Shown: positions 1-8,026 of the stretch, one piece after another | Layout of the letters: each line of letters begins with the position of its first letter | How positions within the stretch are numbered: the first letter of the stretch is position 1 | Source: Salibaculum griseiflavum | Lineage (GTDB): Bacteria; Pseudomonadota; Alphaproteobacteria; Rhodobacterales; Rhodobacteraceae | Direction of reading: 5' to 3' | DNA: 64,000 nucleotides | NCBI RefSeq assembly: GCF_003129565.1 | Contig: NZ_QETF01000004.1 | Location: forward strand, 1 to 64,000 | Notes under the pieces: generated by a model | Database searches by the model: none | Told to the model about the DNA's origin: nothing | The model's input: only the letters and a program-made list of their open reading frames with translations | Translations under genes and position numbers: made by a program

Positions 1-72
1 CCAATCCTAAAGCAGGCCCTTATCGACCACCGCCAAAAGGACCAGCTTGACCAGATCAAGGACGCCGCATAA
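1..72 (+). CDS. C-terminal end of an unidentified gene
   Basis: Frame 1 is open from the window edge to a TAA at 70-72 and gives only the last 23 residues, which end in ...QIKDAA. The segment is charged and probably helical. No family can be named from this much. Its position next to a tRNA-anchored remnant makes a mobile-element gene such as an integrase possible, but nothing in these residues proves it. Confidence 0.4.
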   Translation, partial: PILKQALIDHRQKDQLDQIKDAA

Positions 73-189
73 CCTCGCATCAAGCTGCGCCACTCAGGCA
101 AGTTTCAACATCAAGCGGGACATTCCCTTTCTCTTCGCTTATTCGTTGGTAGTTATCACTTAGAATGCAGTTCAGGGAAGGATTGAAAC

Positions 190-582
190 ATGAAAATTCA
201 ACTGTTTGCGGTTAGTCTTTTGCTCCTCGGAGCCTGCGCCGAAACAAGCGTGCAACCGATGTCGCAAGACACCTTTAAAGTATCGACAAACGCTGCACCG
301 GCCTGCGGCCCGACAGGAGCTCGAACGTTGGCCTTCAAAGCAGCGGCCATTGAGGTGATTCGAAAGGGAGGCGATAGATTCGTTATCGTTAATGATACGT
401 CTGATACGGGTATGACCGGAGACATTTTCACTGGAATGTACCAAAACTACCAACAAGGTATGATCGTAAAAATGATCCAACCCGGTACAGCCGAGGCAAG
501 AAACGCGCTTTCTGCGAGAGAGACCTTGGGCGCAAACTGGCAAGAGGTTGTGGCAGAGGGCGTTCCGAATACCTGCACCTAG
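190..582 (+). CDS. small secreted lipoprotein, unknown function
   Basis: A 130-residue protein with a good ribosome-binding site (GGGAAGGA, 8 bases before ATG). The N-terminus is a lipoprotein signal: a short hydrophobic stretch followed by the lipobox LLGAC, with the lipidated Cys at residue 16. The mature part contains two more cysteines (about residues 39 and 129) that could form a disulfide, and a segment AAAIEVIRKGGDRFVIVND resembling small envelope lipoproteins that begin with a conserved (K/R)G-DRF stretch. It is expected to be anchored in the envelope. Base composition is clearly less GC-rich than the core genes further right, which suggests acquisition with the neighbouring element. 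I do not recognise a named family. Confidence 0.65.
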   Translation: MKIQLFAVSLLLLGACAETSVQPMSQDTFKVSTNAAPACGPTGARTLAFKAAAIEVIRKGGDRFVIVNDTSDTGMTGDIFTGMYQNYQQGMIVKMIQPGTAEARNALSARETLGANWQEVVAEGVPNTCT

Positions 583-686
583 CGCAGCCAGACCCCAACC
601 ACCCTTCAGGCACTGGGGCCCCACGAACTGCCCCACTTGCCGGAGGTGGTCACGAAAGGTCATGGACGGGAAGGGGAGGCAGGGTC

Positions 687-1066
687 TCCTACCACCCCAG
701 CCAGCGGTTCCGGATGTCAGAGTAGCTTGGCGCCTGAACGCCGCATGCCCCCCGAAATGCCCCTGAAAGTGCCCCGGATCGGGTGCGACGGTTGTCGACC
801 CCATAGGGCCGGGGAGGCCTGTCCCACGGTTGGTCAGAGGAAGTCTGGGTCGACCCCGTAGGCCCAGTTCGCCCAGTCGTCCCGCTTGTTGTCCGCCTGC
901 GAGCCAAGTTCGAGATGATGCGGGTTTATGCATCGCCGGTTATGGCACCGATGGCGCACGACCTGATCCCGCGCGGCGACCTGCTCGTTCAGGACACAGT
1001 AGATGAACCGATAGGCGTCCCACTGGTGCCCACCGAACCGGACCTTTCGCGGCTTGGTGGTGTCGG
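687..1066. repeat. left arm of 380-bp inverted repeat, starting in a tRNA-Gln 3' end
   Basis: This segment is the reverse complement of 2778-3158. Differences I could see are one substitution (agtagc here against agcagc in the other copy read on the same strand) and one base in a C/G run (six here, seven there). The outer 17 bases (687-703) match the 3' end of the tRNA-Gln gene including its CCA. The inner edge lies inside the HNH gene at about codon 50. Confidence 0.93.
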
Positions 1067-1214
1067 TAACGAGGCACCCACGGTCATCATGACGTGCCGC
1101 TTCAATAAGCGAGAAGGCCCGCGCACGGGCCTCCTCCAGTTCACCTTCAATCACTTCACGCAGCCGTATCTCGCTGTCGTCTTCCAGACATGGATATTGA
1201 TCTACTTCTCTCAT
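834..1214 (-). CDS. HNH endonuclease
   Basis: A 126-residue protein with an HNH_3-type zinc/metal motif in its C-terminal half: HRC (88-90), RRCINPHHLELGS (94-105) and the Asn of DNK (109). These supply the paired cysteines, the His cluster and the final Asn of the fold. Such proteins make DNA cuts or nicks and are common cargo of phages and satellites. The start codon overlaps the upstream primase stop in TGATG, so the two genes are probably translationally coupled. The last 77 residues lie in the inverted repeat and recur as a truncated copy at 2778-3010. Family assignment is from the motif; the biological target is unknown. Confidence 0.8.
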   Translation of the reverse strand: MREVDQYPCLEDDSEIRLREVIEGELEEARARAFSLIEAARHDDRGCLVTDTTKPRKVRFGGHQWDAYRFIYCVLNEQVAARDQVVRHRCHNRRCINPHHLELGSQADNKRDDWANWAYGVDPDFL

Positions 1215-2632
1215 CAGTACAGCGGGGCCTCCACGCAGACATCAAGCCCGGGCGCAGCGGCCCCAGGTTGGCGCGCTCCTGCGAGGTGTTCTGAGATCGG
1301 TTGCGAGTAGTGTCCAGGCCCCTTCACTCGACCCTGTTCGACCCAGTAGCCATCACGAACCCAGATGGCGCGAGCGTACTCACAGCCACCCCACTTAACC
1401 TTCGACTTCGACCAGCCCATCTCAATCATGATATGGCGCGTCGAATTCGGGTTCTGCCCTAGCTCTTCGCGGATCAGCTTTACTACTTCACCCTCAGGCA
1501 CGACATGCTGGCCACGATCGTCGAGGAGCTCTCGCAACTGGGCCCTGACCGTCTGTTCGGACGCGGCATGTATCCGTCGCATGATTTCGGTCCCGTCGCG
1601 CTCGACGTTCAGTGTTTTCGCAGAGAAGCCATTGCTTAGGCGTCGCTCCATCAAGGCGCGGTACACCCCTGCCATCGCTCGCTCATCTTCCATGAACTCA
1701 ACCAGGCGTCCAACTAGGGCGGAGAACTCCTCCGCTCGTGGACCTGCAGCGTGGCCATCGTGGTCGAATTCTATGATGTAATAGCGGCGATCCTCCGGCT
1801 CGATCCACATCGGAGCGTGGTTCGTGGTAAACAGGAAGCAGCAGCAGTGGTCGACTGTCTCCGCATCCTGGCCCTTCCGCTCGGTCATGACCCGGCTCTC
1901 AGTCAAGTAGGTCTTAAGCGCATTGCCTTGCGGGGAGTCTTGCCGAAGGTTGAGCTCTTCGCATATCACCAGCTTCTTGGTCAGGACTGGTGCGTTGAAC
2001 CTGCCCGAGAGCTTGTCGACGTTGTTCTGCGACACGGTGTTCTCTTCGCCGAACAGCCGGGCGACCAAGCTGCATAGCGTGCTCTTTCCGCTTCCCTTGG
2101 TCTCGGAATAGAGAAAAGGGGCCCAGTTCGGCTTGTCGCTCTCATTCTGCAGGCACCAGGCAAGCCAGTCTAGGAAACGCTCCCGTTCCTCTCGCCGTGT
2201 GAAGACGAAGTCTAGGAACTCGCCAGCGACGCCCCATGCCGGGCTTGCGTCCTCGATCAACCGATAAGGTGGGCGGCGCCAAGTGTTTACGGTTACCGAT
2301 CCTCGTTCGTGAATGGTGCTAGCATCAACGGCAGGAGCGCAATATTCTCGGCCATTCCATACAGGGATAGTCAGGCCTGGCATGGCATGCTTCTTGGTGA
2401 TGGCATGATCGAATACCGCTCGGAGGAGCGCTGGTGTGTGCTCGACATCTTCGAATTCATGGGCGAAGCGGGACAAGGCAATGTACGTGACATCATCCTT
2501 AGACAGCTTGGTCCCGAGATGTTCGACATCATAGTATTTGCTATCGCGTCGGATGAACCAGGAGCAAAGCGCTTCGGTGAGTCGTTCGAAATCTTCGCGG
2601 GAATACTCTTCATTATTATCTTTTCTAGTCAT
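1214..2632 (-). CDS. phage/satellite-type primase-helicase (DUF5906/D5-like SF3 helicase)
   Basis: A 472-residue protein. Residues 134-300 carry the superfamily-3 helicase core of D5/DUF5906 proteins: Walker A SETKGSGKST (176-185), Walker B-like KLVICEEL (220-227) and the sensor-type FTTNHAP near 270. This machinery unwinds DNA at satellite or phage origins. No complete primase catalytic domain is obvious in the short N-terminus. I chose the ATG at 2632 because AAAGG precedes it. The frame stays open to 2929, but that extension is antisense to the HNH repeat copy and is not credible. A pair of 8-base inverted arms (GAAACACG 2670-2677, CGTGTTTC 2701-2708) lies upstream in a 145-bp gap that probably holds the promoter. 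HNH follows directly. Confidence 0.82.
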   Translation of the reverse strand: MTRKDNNEEYSREDFERLTEALCSWFIRRDSKYYDVEHLGTKLSKDDVTYIALSRFAHEFEDVEHTPALLRAVFDHAITKKHAMPGLTIPVWNGREYCAPAVDASTIHERGSVTVNTWRRPPYRLIEDASPAWGVAGEFLDFVFTRREERERFLDWLAWCLQNESDKPNWAPFLYSETKGSGKSTLCSLVARLFGEENTVSQNNVDKLSGRFNAPVLTKKLVICEELNLRQDSPQGNALKTYLTESRVMTERKGQDAETVDHCCCFLFTTNHAPMWIEPEDRRYYIIEFDHDGHAAGPRAEEFSALVGRLVEFMEDERAMAGVYRALMERRLSNGFSAKTLNVERDGTEIMRRIHAASEQTVRAQLRELLDDRGQHVVPEGEVVKLIREELGQNPNSTRHIMIEMGWSKSKVKWGGCEYARAIWVRDGYWVEQGRVKGPGHYSQPISEHLAGARQPGAAAPGLDVCVEAPLY

Positions 2633-2777
2633 ATCAGCCTTTCGAAAAATCGTGCTGGGCCAGCCTAAAGAAACACGGGCTGGACCCTGGATTTCGTCCT
2701 CGTGTTTCAGTTTAATGGTCCCCTGGCAGAAAAGACGTAAAAACAATAACTTAGAAGTATGGTAATTCGACCCATAT

Positions 2778-3010
2778 CCGACACCACCAAGCCGCGAAAG
2801 GTCCGGTTCGGTGGGCACCAGTGGGACGCCTATCGGTTCATCTACTGTGTCCTGAACGAGCAGGTCGCCGCGCGGGATCAGGTCGTGCGCCATCGGTGCC
2901 ATAACCGGCGATGCATAAACCCGCATCATCTCGAACTTGGCTCGCAGGCGGACAACAAGCGGGACGACTGGGCGAACTGGGCCTACGGGGTCGACCCAGA
3001 CTTCCTCTGA
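2778..3010 (+). pseudogene. truncated inverted copy of the HNH endonuclease
   Basis: The frame matches residues 51-126 of the HNH gene at 834-1214 without amino-acid change and reaches the same stop codon, but the N-terminal 50 codons are missing because the repeat ends there. An ATG a few codons upstream (2759) could start an 83-residue product that keeps the metal motif, but no convincing ribosome-binding site precedes it. I treat it as a duplicated gene fragment rather than a working gene. Confidence 0.75.
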
Positions 3011-3158
3011 CCAACCGTGGGACAGGCCTCCCCGGCCCTATGGGGTCGACAACCGTCGCACCCGATCCGGGGCACTTTCAGGGGCATTTCGGGGGGGCAT
3101 GCGGCGTTCAGGCGCCAAGCTGCTCTGACATCCGGAACCGCTGGCTGGGGTGGTAGGA
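2778..3158. repeat. right arm of 381-bp inverted repeat, ending in the tRNA-Gln 3' end
   Basis: Reverse complement of 687-1066 with at least one substitution and one single-base indel. The outer 17 bases (3142-3158) are the 3' end of the intact tRNA-Gln gene, so the tRNA is complete here while only its tail is present at the other end. The unique DNA between the arms holds the primase gene and the 5' third of the HNH gene. Confidence 0.93.
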
Positions 3159-3216
3159 TTCGAACCTACGATACACGGTACCAAAAACCGCTGCCTTACC
3201 ACTTGGCTACACCCCA
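3142..3216 (-). tRNA. tRNA-Gln (anticodon TTG)
   Basis: Read on the minus strand it begins TGGGGTGTAGCCAAGTGG and ends in an encoded CCA, 75 bases in all. The acceptor arm (TGGGGT against ACCCCA), D loop, T arm with GGTTCGAATCC, and an anticodon loop TTTTGGT giving anticodon TTG all fit tRNA-Gln. Its 3' end forms the outer boundary of the inverted repeat, as expected for an integration site used by tyrosine recombinases. Confidence 0.95.
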
Positions 3217-3279
3217 GCAGCGGAGCGCGTGATACGCCGAAGCGGGCGGGTGATCAAGCCCTGAATGTCGCGTTTTCGG

Positions 3280-4587
3280 CTATTCTTTCGCGGCGTCTTC
3301 GCGCAGCAGGTCCTCGTTCTCGTCATCCTCGCGTTCGGCCTCGACGATCTTGTCCAGCTCGGCCTCGGCATCGGTCGTAACGGCAGTCCGGTCCGGAACC
3401 GGCAAAGTGGTTTTGGGAGTGGGCGGCGGAGTCGTGTCTTCGCTCGCCATGCGGATCGTGTAGGTGGTATCGGGGATCTTGACGCCCATCGCCTCGATGG
3501 CGGCCATGACCGCGCGCAGGGCCTCGCTGCGGGCCAGCAGCAGCGAGGTCTCGCGCTGGTCGATCCAGCCTGTCACGATCACCTCGACCCCGGAATCGGT
3601 GATCTCTCCCAGCCAGACCGAAACGCCCGGTGTCTCGACCACGAAGGGCAGGGCGCGCACGGCCTCCGTGGCAGCCTCGCGCACCGCGCCCAGGTCGGCG
3701 CCGCTTTCGACACCGACCGTGAACATGAAGCGGCGCTCGGGATTCTGGCTGTAATTCACGATGCGGCTCTTGAAGACCGTGGCGTTGGGGATCCGGATAT
3801 GGTTGCCGTCGAAGCTGAGCAGGATCGTGGCGCGGCTTGTCAGACGGATGACCTTGCCCTCGTCGCCGTTGATTTCCACCACGTCATTGGGGCGGAAGGG
3901 CTGGCGGATCGACAGCATGACCGAGGCGATGAAATTCTCGACCGTGTCGCGCACGGCAAAGCCAATGGCCAGCCCGATCAGGCCCGCCGCGCCGAGGATC
4001 GTGGACAGCAGCGCGGTGGCATTCATGATGTCCAGGGCGATGACGATGCCGATGATGACGAAGGCGATCTTGACCAGCGTGCGGAACAGGTCGGCGATGA
4101 AGGCATTCGGGGCGAGCCGGTCCCAGGGGCGGCGCATGCGCCCGATGCGGAGCCCGATGAAGACGATCAGCAGGAAGACCCCCAGCGCGATCAGCGCCAG
4201 CGGCAATTGCACCAGCAGGGCATCGACCCTGCCCATGAACCTGTCCCAGGCGGGGTCCAGGCGGCGGACGATATCCGAGGTTTCGCGCACCTCGTTCTTG
4301 ACGGCCACCACCCCTTCGACCCGCGCCGCGAGGCCGTCGAGCGCCTGCGCCTCGGTCAGCGACGTGGCGGTGCCGCGGAAGGTGACGATGCCGTCCGCGA
4401 CCGTAACCGTGACATCCTCGTAATTGCCCAGTTCTTGCAGGATTTCGCGCAGGCGGACGGCGATTTCGGCGTCCTGCTGGGCCGTCTGCGCGGCCGTTAT
4501 GGTGCCGCTGGGGCCAGTGTCCTGGGCCCATGACAGGCCGGGAAGGGCCAGGAACAAAGCAAGCAGGCACAGGCGCAGGAAGGGCAT
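3280..4587 (-). CDS. MscS-family mechanosensitive channel with BON domain
   Basis: A 435-residue inner-membrane protein. It opens with a Sec signal peptide (MPFLRLCLLALFLALPGLSWAQ). A periplasmic BON domain of about 60 residues follows (AVRLREILQEL...VAVKNEV), then roughly four membrane segments around residues 130-240. After these come the MscS pore/beta region (GFAVRDTVENFIASVMLSIRQPF; VEINGDEGKVIRLTSRAT) and a charged C-terminal tail. MscS channels release solutes on hypo-osmotic shock; BON domains are thought to bind envelope lipid or polysaccharide. The ATG at 4587 gives an immediate signal peptide and is preferred to a TTG ten codons upstream. The gene stands alone between tRNA-Gln and kdsA. 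Confidence 0.85.
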   Translation of the reverse strand: MPFLRLCLLALFLALPGLSWAQDTGPSGTITAAQTAQQDAEIAVRLREILQELGNYEDVTVTVADGIVTFRGTATSLTEAQALDGLAARVEGVVAVKNEVRETSDIVRRLDPAWDRFMGRVDALLVQLPLALIALGVFLLIVFIGLRIGRMRRPWDRLAPNAFIADLFRTLVKIAFVIIGIVIALDIMNATALLSTILGAAGLIGLAIGFAVRDTVENFIASVMLSIRQPFRPNDVVEINGDEGKVIRLTSRATILLSFDGNHIRIPNATVFKSRIVNYSQNPERRFMFTVGVESGADLGAVREAATEAVRALPFVVETPGVSVWLGEITDSGVEVIVTGWIDQRETSLLLARSEALRAVMAAIEAMGVKIPDTTYTIRMASEDTTPPPTPKTTLPVPDRTAVTTDAEAELDKIVEAEREDDENEDLLREDAAKE

Positions 4588-4671
4588 GAGGGACACCGCC
4601 GCGATTGAAGATCGCAATCAGCTTAGAATGCCCGGTGCCCGGTTGGAAGTCGTCTTGGGGCGGCGTGGGCG

Positions 4672-5505
4672 CTAAAGGCGGATCGGGTCGGCCTTGGCCA
4701 AGGCGTCGAACTGCATCAATGATCCGACGAGGGCCTCCATCCGGTCCAGCGGGATCATGTTCGGTCCGTCGCTGGGGGCATTGTCCGGGTCCTCGTGGGT
4801 TTCGATGAAAACCGCCGCGACGCCGAGAGAAACTGCAGCGCGCGCCATCACCGGGGCGAATTCGCGCTGGCCGCCGCTGCTGCCGCCCTGGCCGCCGGGC
4901 TGCTGCACCGAATGGGTCGCGTCCATGACCACCGGGTAGCCTGTCGCTGCCATCTGCGGCAGAGACCGCATGTCGGCAACGAGGGTGTTGTAACCGAAGG
5001 ACGTGCCCCGTTCGGTCAACAAAATCCGGTCATTCCCGGTGCTTTCGATCTTGGAGATCACATTGGGCATGTCCCATGGCGCGAGGAACTGGCCCTTCTT
5101 GACGTTGATCACCGCGCCGGTTTCGCCGGCGGCCAGCAACAGATCGGTCTGGCGGCACAGGAAGGCGGGGATCTGCAGGATGTCGGCCACCTCGGCCACC
5201 GGGGCGCATTGCGCCTCGGAATGGATGTCGGTCAGGACCGGGCAACCGATCTTGTCCTTCACCGCCTGAAGCACGCGCAACCCTTCGTCCATGCCCAGGC
5301 CCCGCTTGCCCCCCAGCGAGGTGCGGTTGGCCTTGTCGTAGCTGGCCTTGAAGACGTATTGCGCGCCATGCGTGGCGCAGGCCTCTGCCATGGTTTCAGC
5401 GATCATGAGGGCATGTGCCTCGCTCTCAAGCTGGCAGGGCCCGGCGATCAGCGTGAGGGGGCGGTCGTTGGAGACCGTCAGGGCGCCGACAGAGACATCT
5501 TTCAT
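4672..5505 (-). CDS. kdsA: 3-deoxy-8-phosphooctulonate synthase (Kdo-8-P synthase)
   Basis: A 277-residue cytoplasmic enzyme that condenses phosphoenolpyruvate with arabinose-5-phosphate to form Kdo-8-phosphate, the precursor of Kdo in LPS and some capsules. Family landmarks: IAGPCQLES (20-28), [70 protein letters not shown] and [17 protein letters not shown]. Length is as usual for the family. Its ATG overlaps the upstream KpsE-like stop (TGATG), so Kdo supply is probably co-expressed with capsule export. Confidence 0.96.
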   Translation of the reverse strand: MKDVSVGALTVSNDRPLTLIAGPCQLESEAHALMIAETMAEACATHGAQYVFKASYDKANRTSLGGKRGLGMDEGLRVLQAVKDKIGCPVLTDIHSEAQCAPVAEVADILQIPAFLCRQTDLLLAAGETGAVINVKKGQFLAPWDMPNVISKIESTGNDRILLTERGTSFGYNTLVADMRSLPQMAATGYPVVMDATHSVQQPGGQGGSSGGQREFAPVMARAAVSLGVAAVFIETHEDPDNAPSDGPNMIPLDRMEALVGSLMQFDALAKADPIRL

Positions 5506-7199
5506 CAGGAACTGACCTGTTCTCGGAGGATGGAGGCGGTAAGCGAAATCATCAGGTAGATGCCCGAGAAGATCAGGAAGGACAACAGGGTGTTCTCGAA
5601 AGCGCGCGGGTAGGTCGGCTCATCGGGCGCGATGGGTGCGACCGAGACCGACAGGAATCGCACCTGACGGTTGGCCTCGATGCGGGCCTGGTCCATGGCG
5701 GCCTGTGCGGCGGTGACACGTTCGATGGCAAAGGCGTAGTTTTCCTCGGCCTCGCGTAGCTTGGCGACGATCTCGGCCTGGCTGAGCGATCCGTTAGTGC
5801 CCTGAGACAACTGCCCGCGCAGCAATTCGATCTGCTCGCCGATCCGGGCGATTTCGCCCTCTACGGCAGAAACCCGCGCCTCGTTCGGCCGCGCATTGGC
5901 TTGCAGGCTCGCGAGTTCGATCTGCTTTTCGTCCATGCGCAATTCCAACGTGCTGATCCGCTGTTGCAGGGCCGACACCGCGCTGGCCGGGTCCACGACC
6001 TCGGCTTCCTGCTGAATTGTCGTCAGGTCCGAAAGCGCCTGCTGGCGCGCGGTCTCGGCGGCTTCGTAATTGGCGACCGCGTCTGACATCTGGTCTTCGC
6101 GCATGCGTTGGGTCAGCTGGTCGACGCGGTTTTCGGTATAGCCGATCAGGGCCTCCGAGAATTCCTGGCTCTTGGCAGGGTCTGCGGCGATCACCTCCAT
6201 CTTGATGATGCCCTCTGTCGGGTCGTAGCCCACCTGCACATGGTCCTGGTAAAGACCGTAGGCCTCTTCGTTGGTGGCGTCCGCGTCGAGCCGCTGGATC
6301 GCGTCGATCTCGTCGCTCTGGAAATGCGCCTTGAACGCATGATCCGCATCGAGTCGCAGCATGGCCTCGCGCGAGGTCAGGAAGGATTGCGCATTGACGG
6401 CCTCGGACTGGGTGGCAAGGCCGGTGCCCTGGAACAGGCCGCCGAACCCGGAACTGCCCTGCGCTTCGGCCTGCTGGATAACGAATTCCGACTTGGTCGC
6501 ATACATTGGCGTGGCAATGACGAAGAAGTACCAGCCCATCGCGAATGTGGGCAGAAGCACGAAAACCGCAAGCCGCGAGAACAGCGCGAACAGCTTCTTG
6601 CGGCGTCGCCTGGCGATGTCGCGTTGCAGGGCCCGGATTTCGCCGGCGCGCTGTTCTGCAGAGGCTGGTGCGGCCGTTTCGGTTGACGGCAGGTTGGGCT
6701 TATGGACGACCGTTTGCGGCAATTGGACCTTGTCCTGTTTCTGCAGCTGGGTGCCGGGGTCGGGCTGTTTGGGCTGACCCTGTGTCTGTGCCATGTCGGC
6801 CGCCGCCTTGTCGGTCTGGCTGTCGTCCGGGGTGACCAGCTCCAGAACGTTGTTTCGCTGGAAGGGGTCGATGCCGCGCTGGCGCAATTGCCGGACGGCA
6901 TCGAAATCCGAGGTCACGGCCAGGCCGTGCTTGTGCGCCACGCGCCGGGCCATGCGCAATTGCCGGCCGGTCAGCCCCTCTTGCCGGATCGCGTCGATGT
7001 CGGTCTCGGCGGCCATGCCGCCGGGGCTGGTGATGTTGGCGTTGGTGGCGGGCGATGGCCCGGTCGCAGGCCGGACCACACGGGTCCCATTGTCGGTTTC
7101 GGGGGCCGGGTCGGCCTCGGCTGCTGCCGAGGCACCGCTGGCGGCGAGCGCGTTGTTGCGCCGGATCCGGTATTTTCTAGCCTTGGGTTTGGTAGTCAT
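5505..7199 (-). CDS. capsule polysaccharide export inner-membrane protein (KpsE-like)
   Basis: A 564-residue protein with the KpsE/Wzz-like layout. A long polar, Pro/Gln-rich cytoplasmic N-terminus (1-190) precedes one membrane segment near 205-230 ([20 protein letters not shown]). A large periplasmic part follows, including coiled coil (about 370-520), and a second membrane segment lies near the C-terminus ([22 protein letters not shown]). Such proteins link the KpsMT-type ABC exporter to the outer-membrane channel. The start overlaps the end of the ATPase gene by 23 bases. The KpsM permease and KpsD-type exit protein are not in this window. The extended N-terminus is longer than in E. coli KpsE. 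Confidence 0.8.
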   Translation of the reverse strand: MTTKPKARKYRIRRNNALAASGASAAAEADPAPETDNGTRVVRPATGPSPATNANITSPGGMAAETDIDAIRQEGLTGRQLRMARRVAHKHGLAVTSDFDAVRQLRQRGIDPFQRNNVLELVTPDDSQTDKAAADMAQTQGQPKQPDPGTQLQKQDKVQLPQTVVHKPNLPSTETAAPASAEQRAGEIRALQRDIARRRRKKLFALFSRLAVFVLLPTFAMGWYFFVIATPMYATKSEFVIQQAEAQGSSGFGGLFQGTGLATQSEAVNAQSFLTSREAMLRLDADHAFKAHFQSDEIDAIQRLDADATNEEAYGLYQDHVQVGYDPTEGIIKMEVIAADPAKSQEFSEALIGYTENRVDQLTQRMREDQMSDAVANYEAAETARQQALSDLTTIQQEAEVVDPASAVSALQQRISTLELRMDEKQIELASLQANARPNEARVSAVEGEIARIGEQIELLRGQLSQGTNGSLSQAEIVAKLREAEENYAFAIERVTAAQAAMDQARIEANRQVRFLSVSVAPIAPDEPTYPRAFENTLLSFLIFSGIYLMISLTASILREQVSS

Positions 7200-7836
7200 A
7201 AAGCTGTCTCGCCTCTTCCAAGGTGTCGAACATGTGCAGCCGGCCGTCCCGCAGAACAGCCGCCGAGCGCGCGAATTTTTCCAGCGTCTCCGGCTGGTGC
7301 GAAACGATGATCACCGTCGTGGTGGCCAGTCGTTCCTTGAGGATCTCCCCGGCCTTGCGATTGAATTCCGCATCCGTGGTTTGGGGCATGCCCTCGTCGA
7401 TCAGGTATATATCGAAATCCAGCGACAGCATCAGGGCAAAAGTGAACCGCGCCTTCATCCCGGCCGAATAGGTGCCGACGGGCATGTCGTAATATTCCTC
7501 GATCCCCGAAAGCCAGCGGGTGAAGGCCTCGACATAATCGGGGTCCAGCCCGTAGAGCCGGGCGATGTAGCGCGCGTTCTCGCGCGCCGTGTGACGGCCG
7601 ACGACACCGCCCATGAAACCCAGCGGAAAGGAAATGCGACAATTGCGGCGCACTTCGCCCTCGTCGGGTTTTTCAAGGCCGGCCATCATGTTGATCAGGG
7701 TCGTCTTGCCGGTGCCGTTGGGCGCGAGAATGCCGAGCGAATGGCCCAGGTCGACACGGAACGACGCCCGGTCGAGGATGACCTTGCGCTGCGTGCCGGT
7801 CCAGAAGGACTTGCTGACATTGTCGAATTCCAGCAT
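7177..7836 (-). CDS. capsule export ABC transporter ATP-binding protein (KpsT-like)
   Basis: A 219-residue ATPase, short as usual for the KpsT branch. Walker A is LAPNGTGKTT (36-45, Ala where most ABC proteins have Gly), the signature is YSAGMKARF rather than LSGGQ, Walker B is DIYLIDEGM, and the switch His is in VSHQP. This deviating set is typical of polysaccharide-export ATPases. It should power polysaccharide translocation with a KpsM-type permease encoded elsewhere. It is the first gene of the leftward group KpsT-KpsE-kdsA and has a plausible promoter at 7907-7936. Confidence 0.88.
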   Translation of the reverse strand: MLEFDNVSKSFWTGTQRKVILDRASFRVDLGHSLGILAPNGTGKTTLINMMAGLEKPDEGEVRRNCRISFPLGFMGGVVGRHTARENARYIARLYGLDPDYVEAFTRWLSGIEEYYDMPVGTYSAGMKARFTFALMLSLDFDIYLIDEGMPQTTDAEFNRKAGEILKERLATTTVIIVSHQPETLEKFARSAAVLRDGRLHMFDTLEEARQLYDYQTQG

Positions 7837-7906
7837 CGACGCCTCTTTTACCTTTTACCCGCCAGGATGACCTGCATTGTTCCCGATAAGAGGACAATCT
7901 GGCGAC

Positions 7907-7936
7907 ATTATGTCGGATCGGCCATGAAAAATGCAA
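7907..7936 (-). promoter_or_regulatory. candidate promoter of the capsule export genes with palindrome
   Basis: On the minus strand TTGCAT (7936-7931) and CATAAT (7912-7907) are separated by 18 bases, about 70 bases upstream of the KpsT-like start. A perfect 13-base palindrome, CGACATTATGTCG (7903-7915), covers the -10 box and could be an operator. No experimental support; the -35 match is weak. Confidence 0.4.
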
Positions 7937-8026
7937 TCGCCGCCCGACCGGACGCGGTCCCGGGTCGCAGGCGGTGGGCTTGCCAAGGGCCGTGCCGCGC
8001 AGTACCGCGCAGGCGAGAGGTGCGAA

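Noticed and set aside
915-1310. Plus-strand frame across the left repeat
   Set aside because: It is the reverse strand of the HNH gene; its twin in the other arm is equally a shadow.
2633-2929. N-terminal extension of the primase/helicase frame
   Set aside because: It is antisense to the HNH copy in the inverted repeat; the ATG at 2632 has a good ribosome-binding site and starts a normal protein.
3265-4533. 422-codon plus-strand frame over the MscS gene
   Set aside because: Shadow frame typical of high-GC DNA; composition is His/Gln/Gly-rich and shows no domain, while the opposite strand encodes a clear MscS channel.
4588-4617. TTG start ten codons upstream for the MscS gene
   Set aside because: Would place ten residues before the signal peptide and has no better ribosome-binding site than the ATG at 4587.
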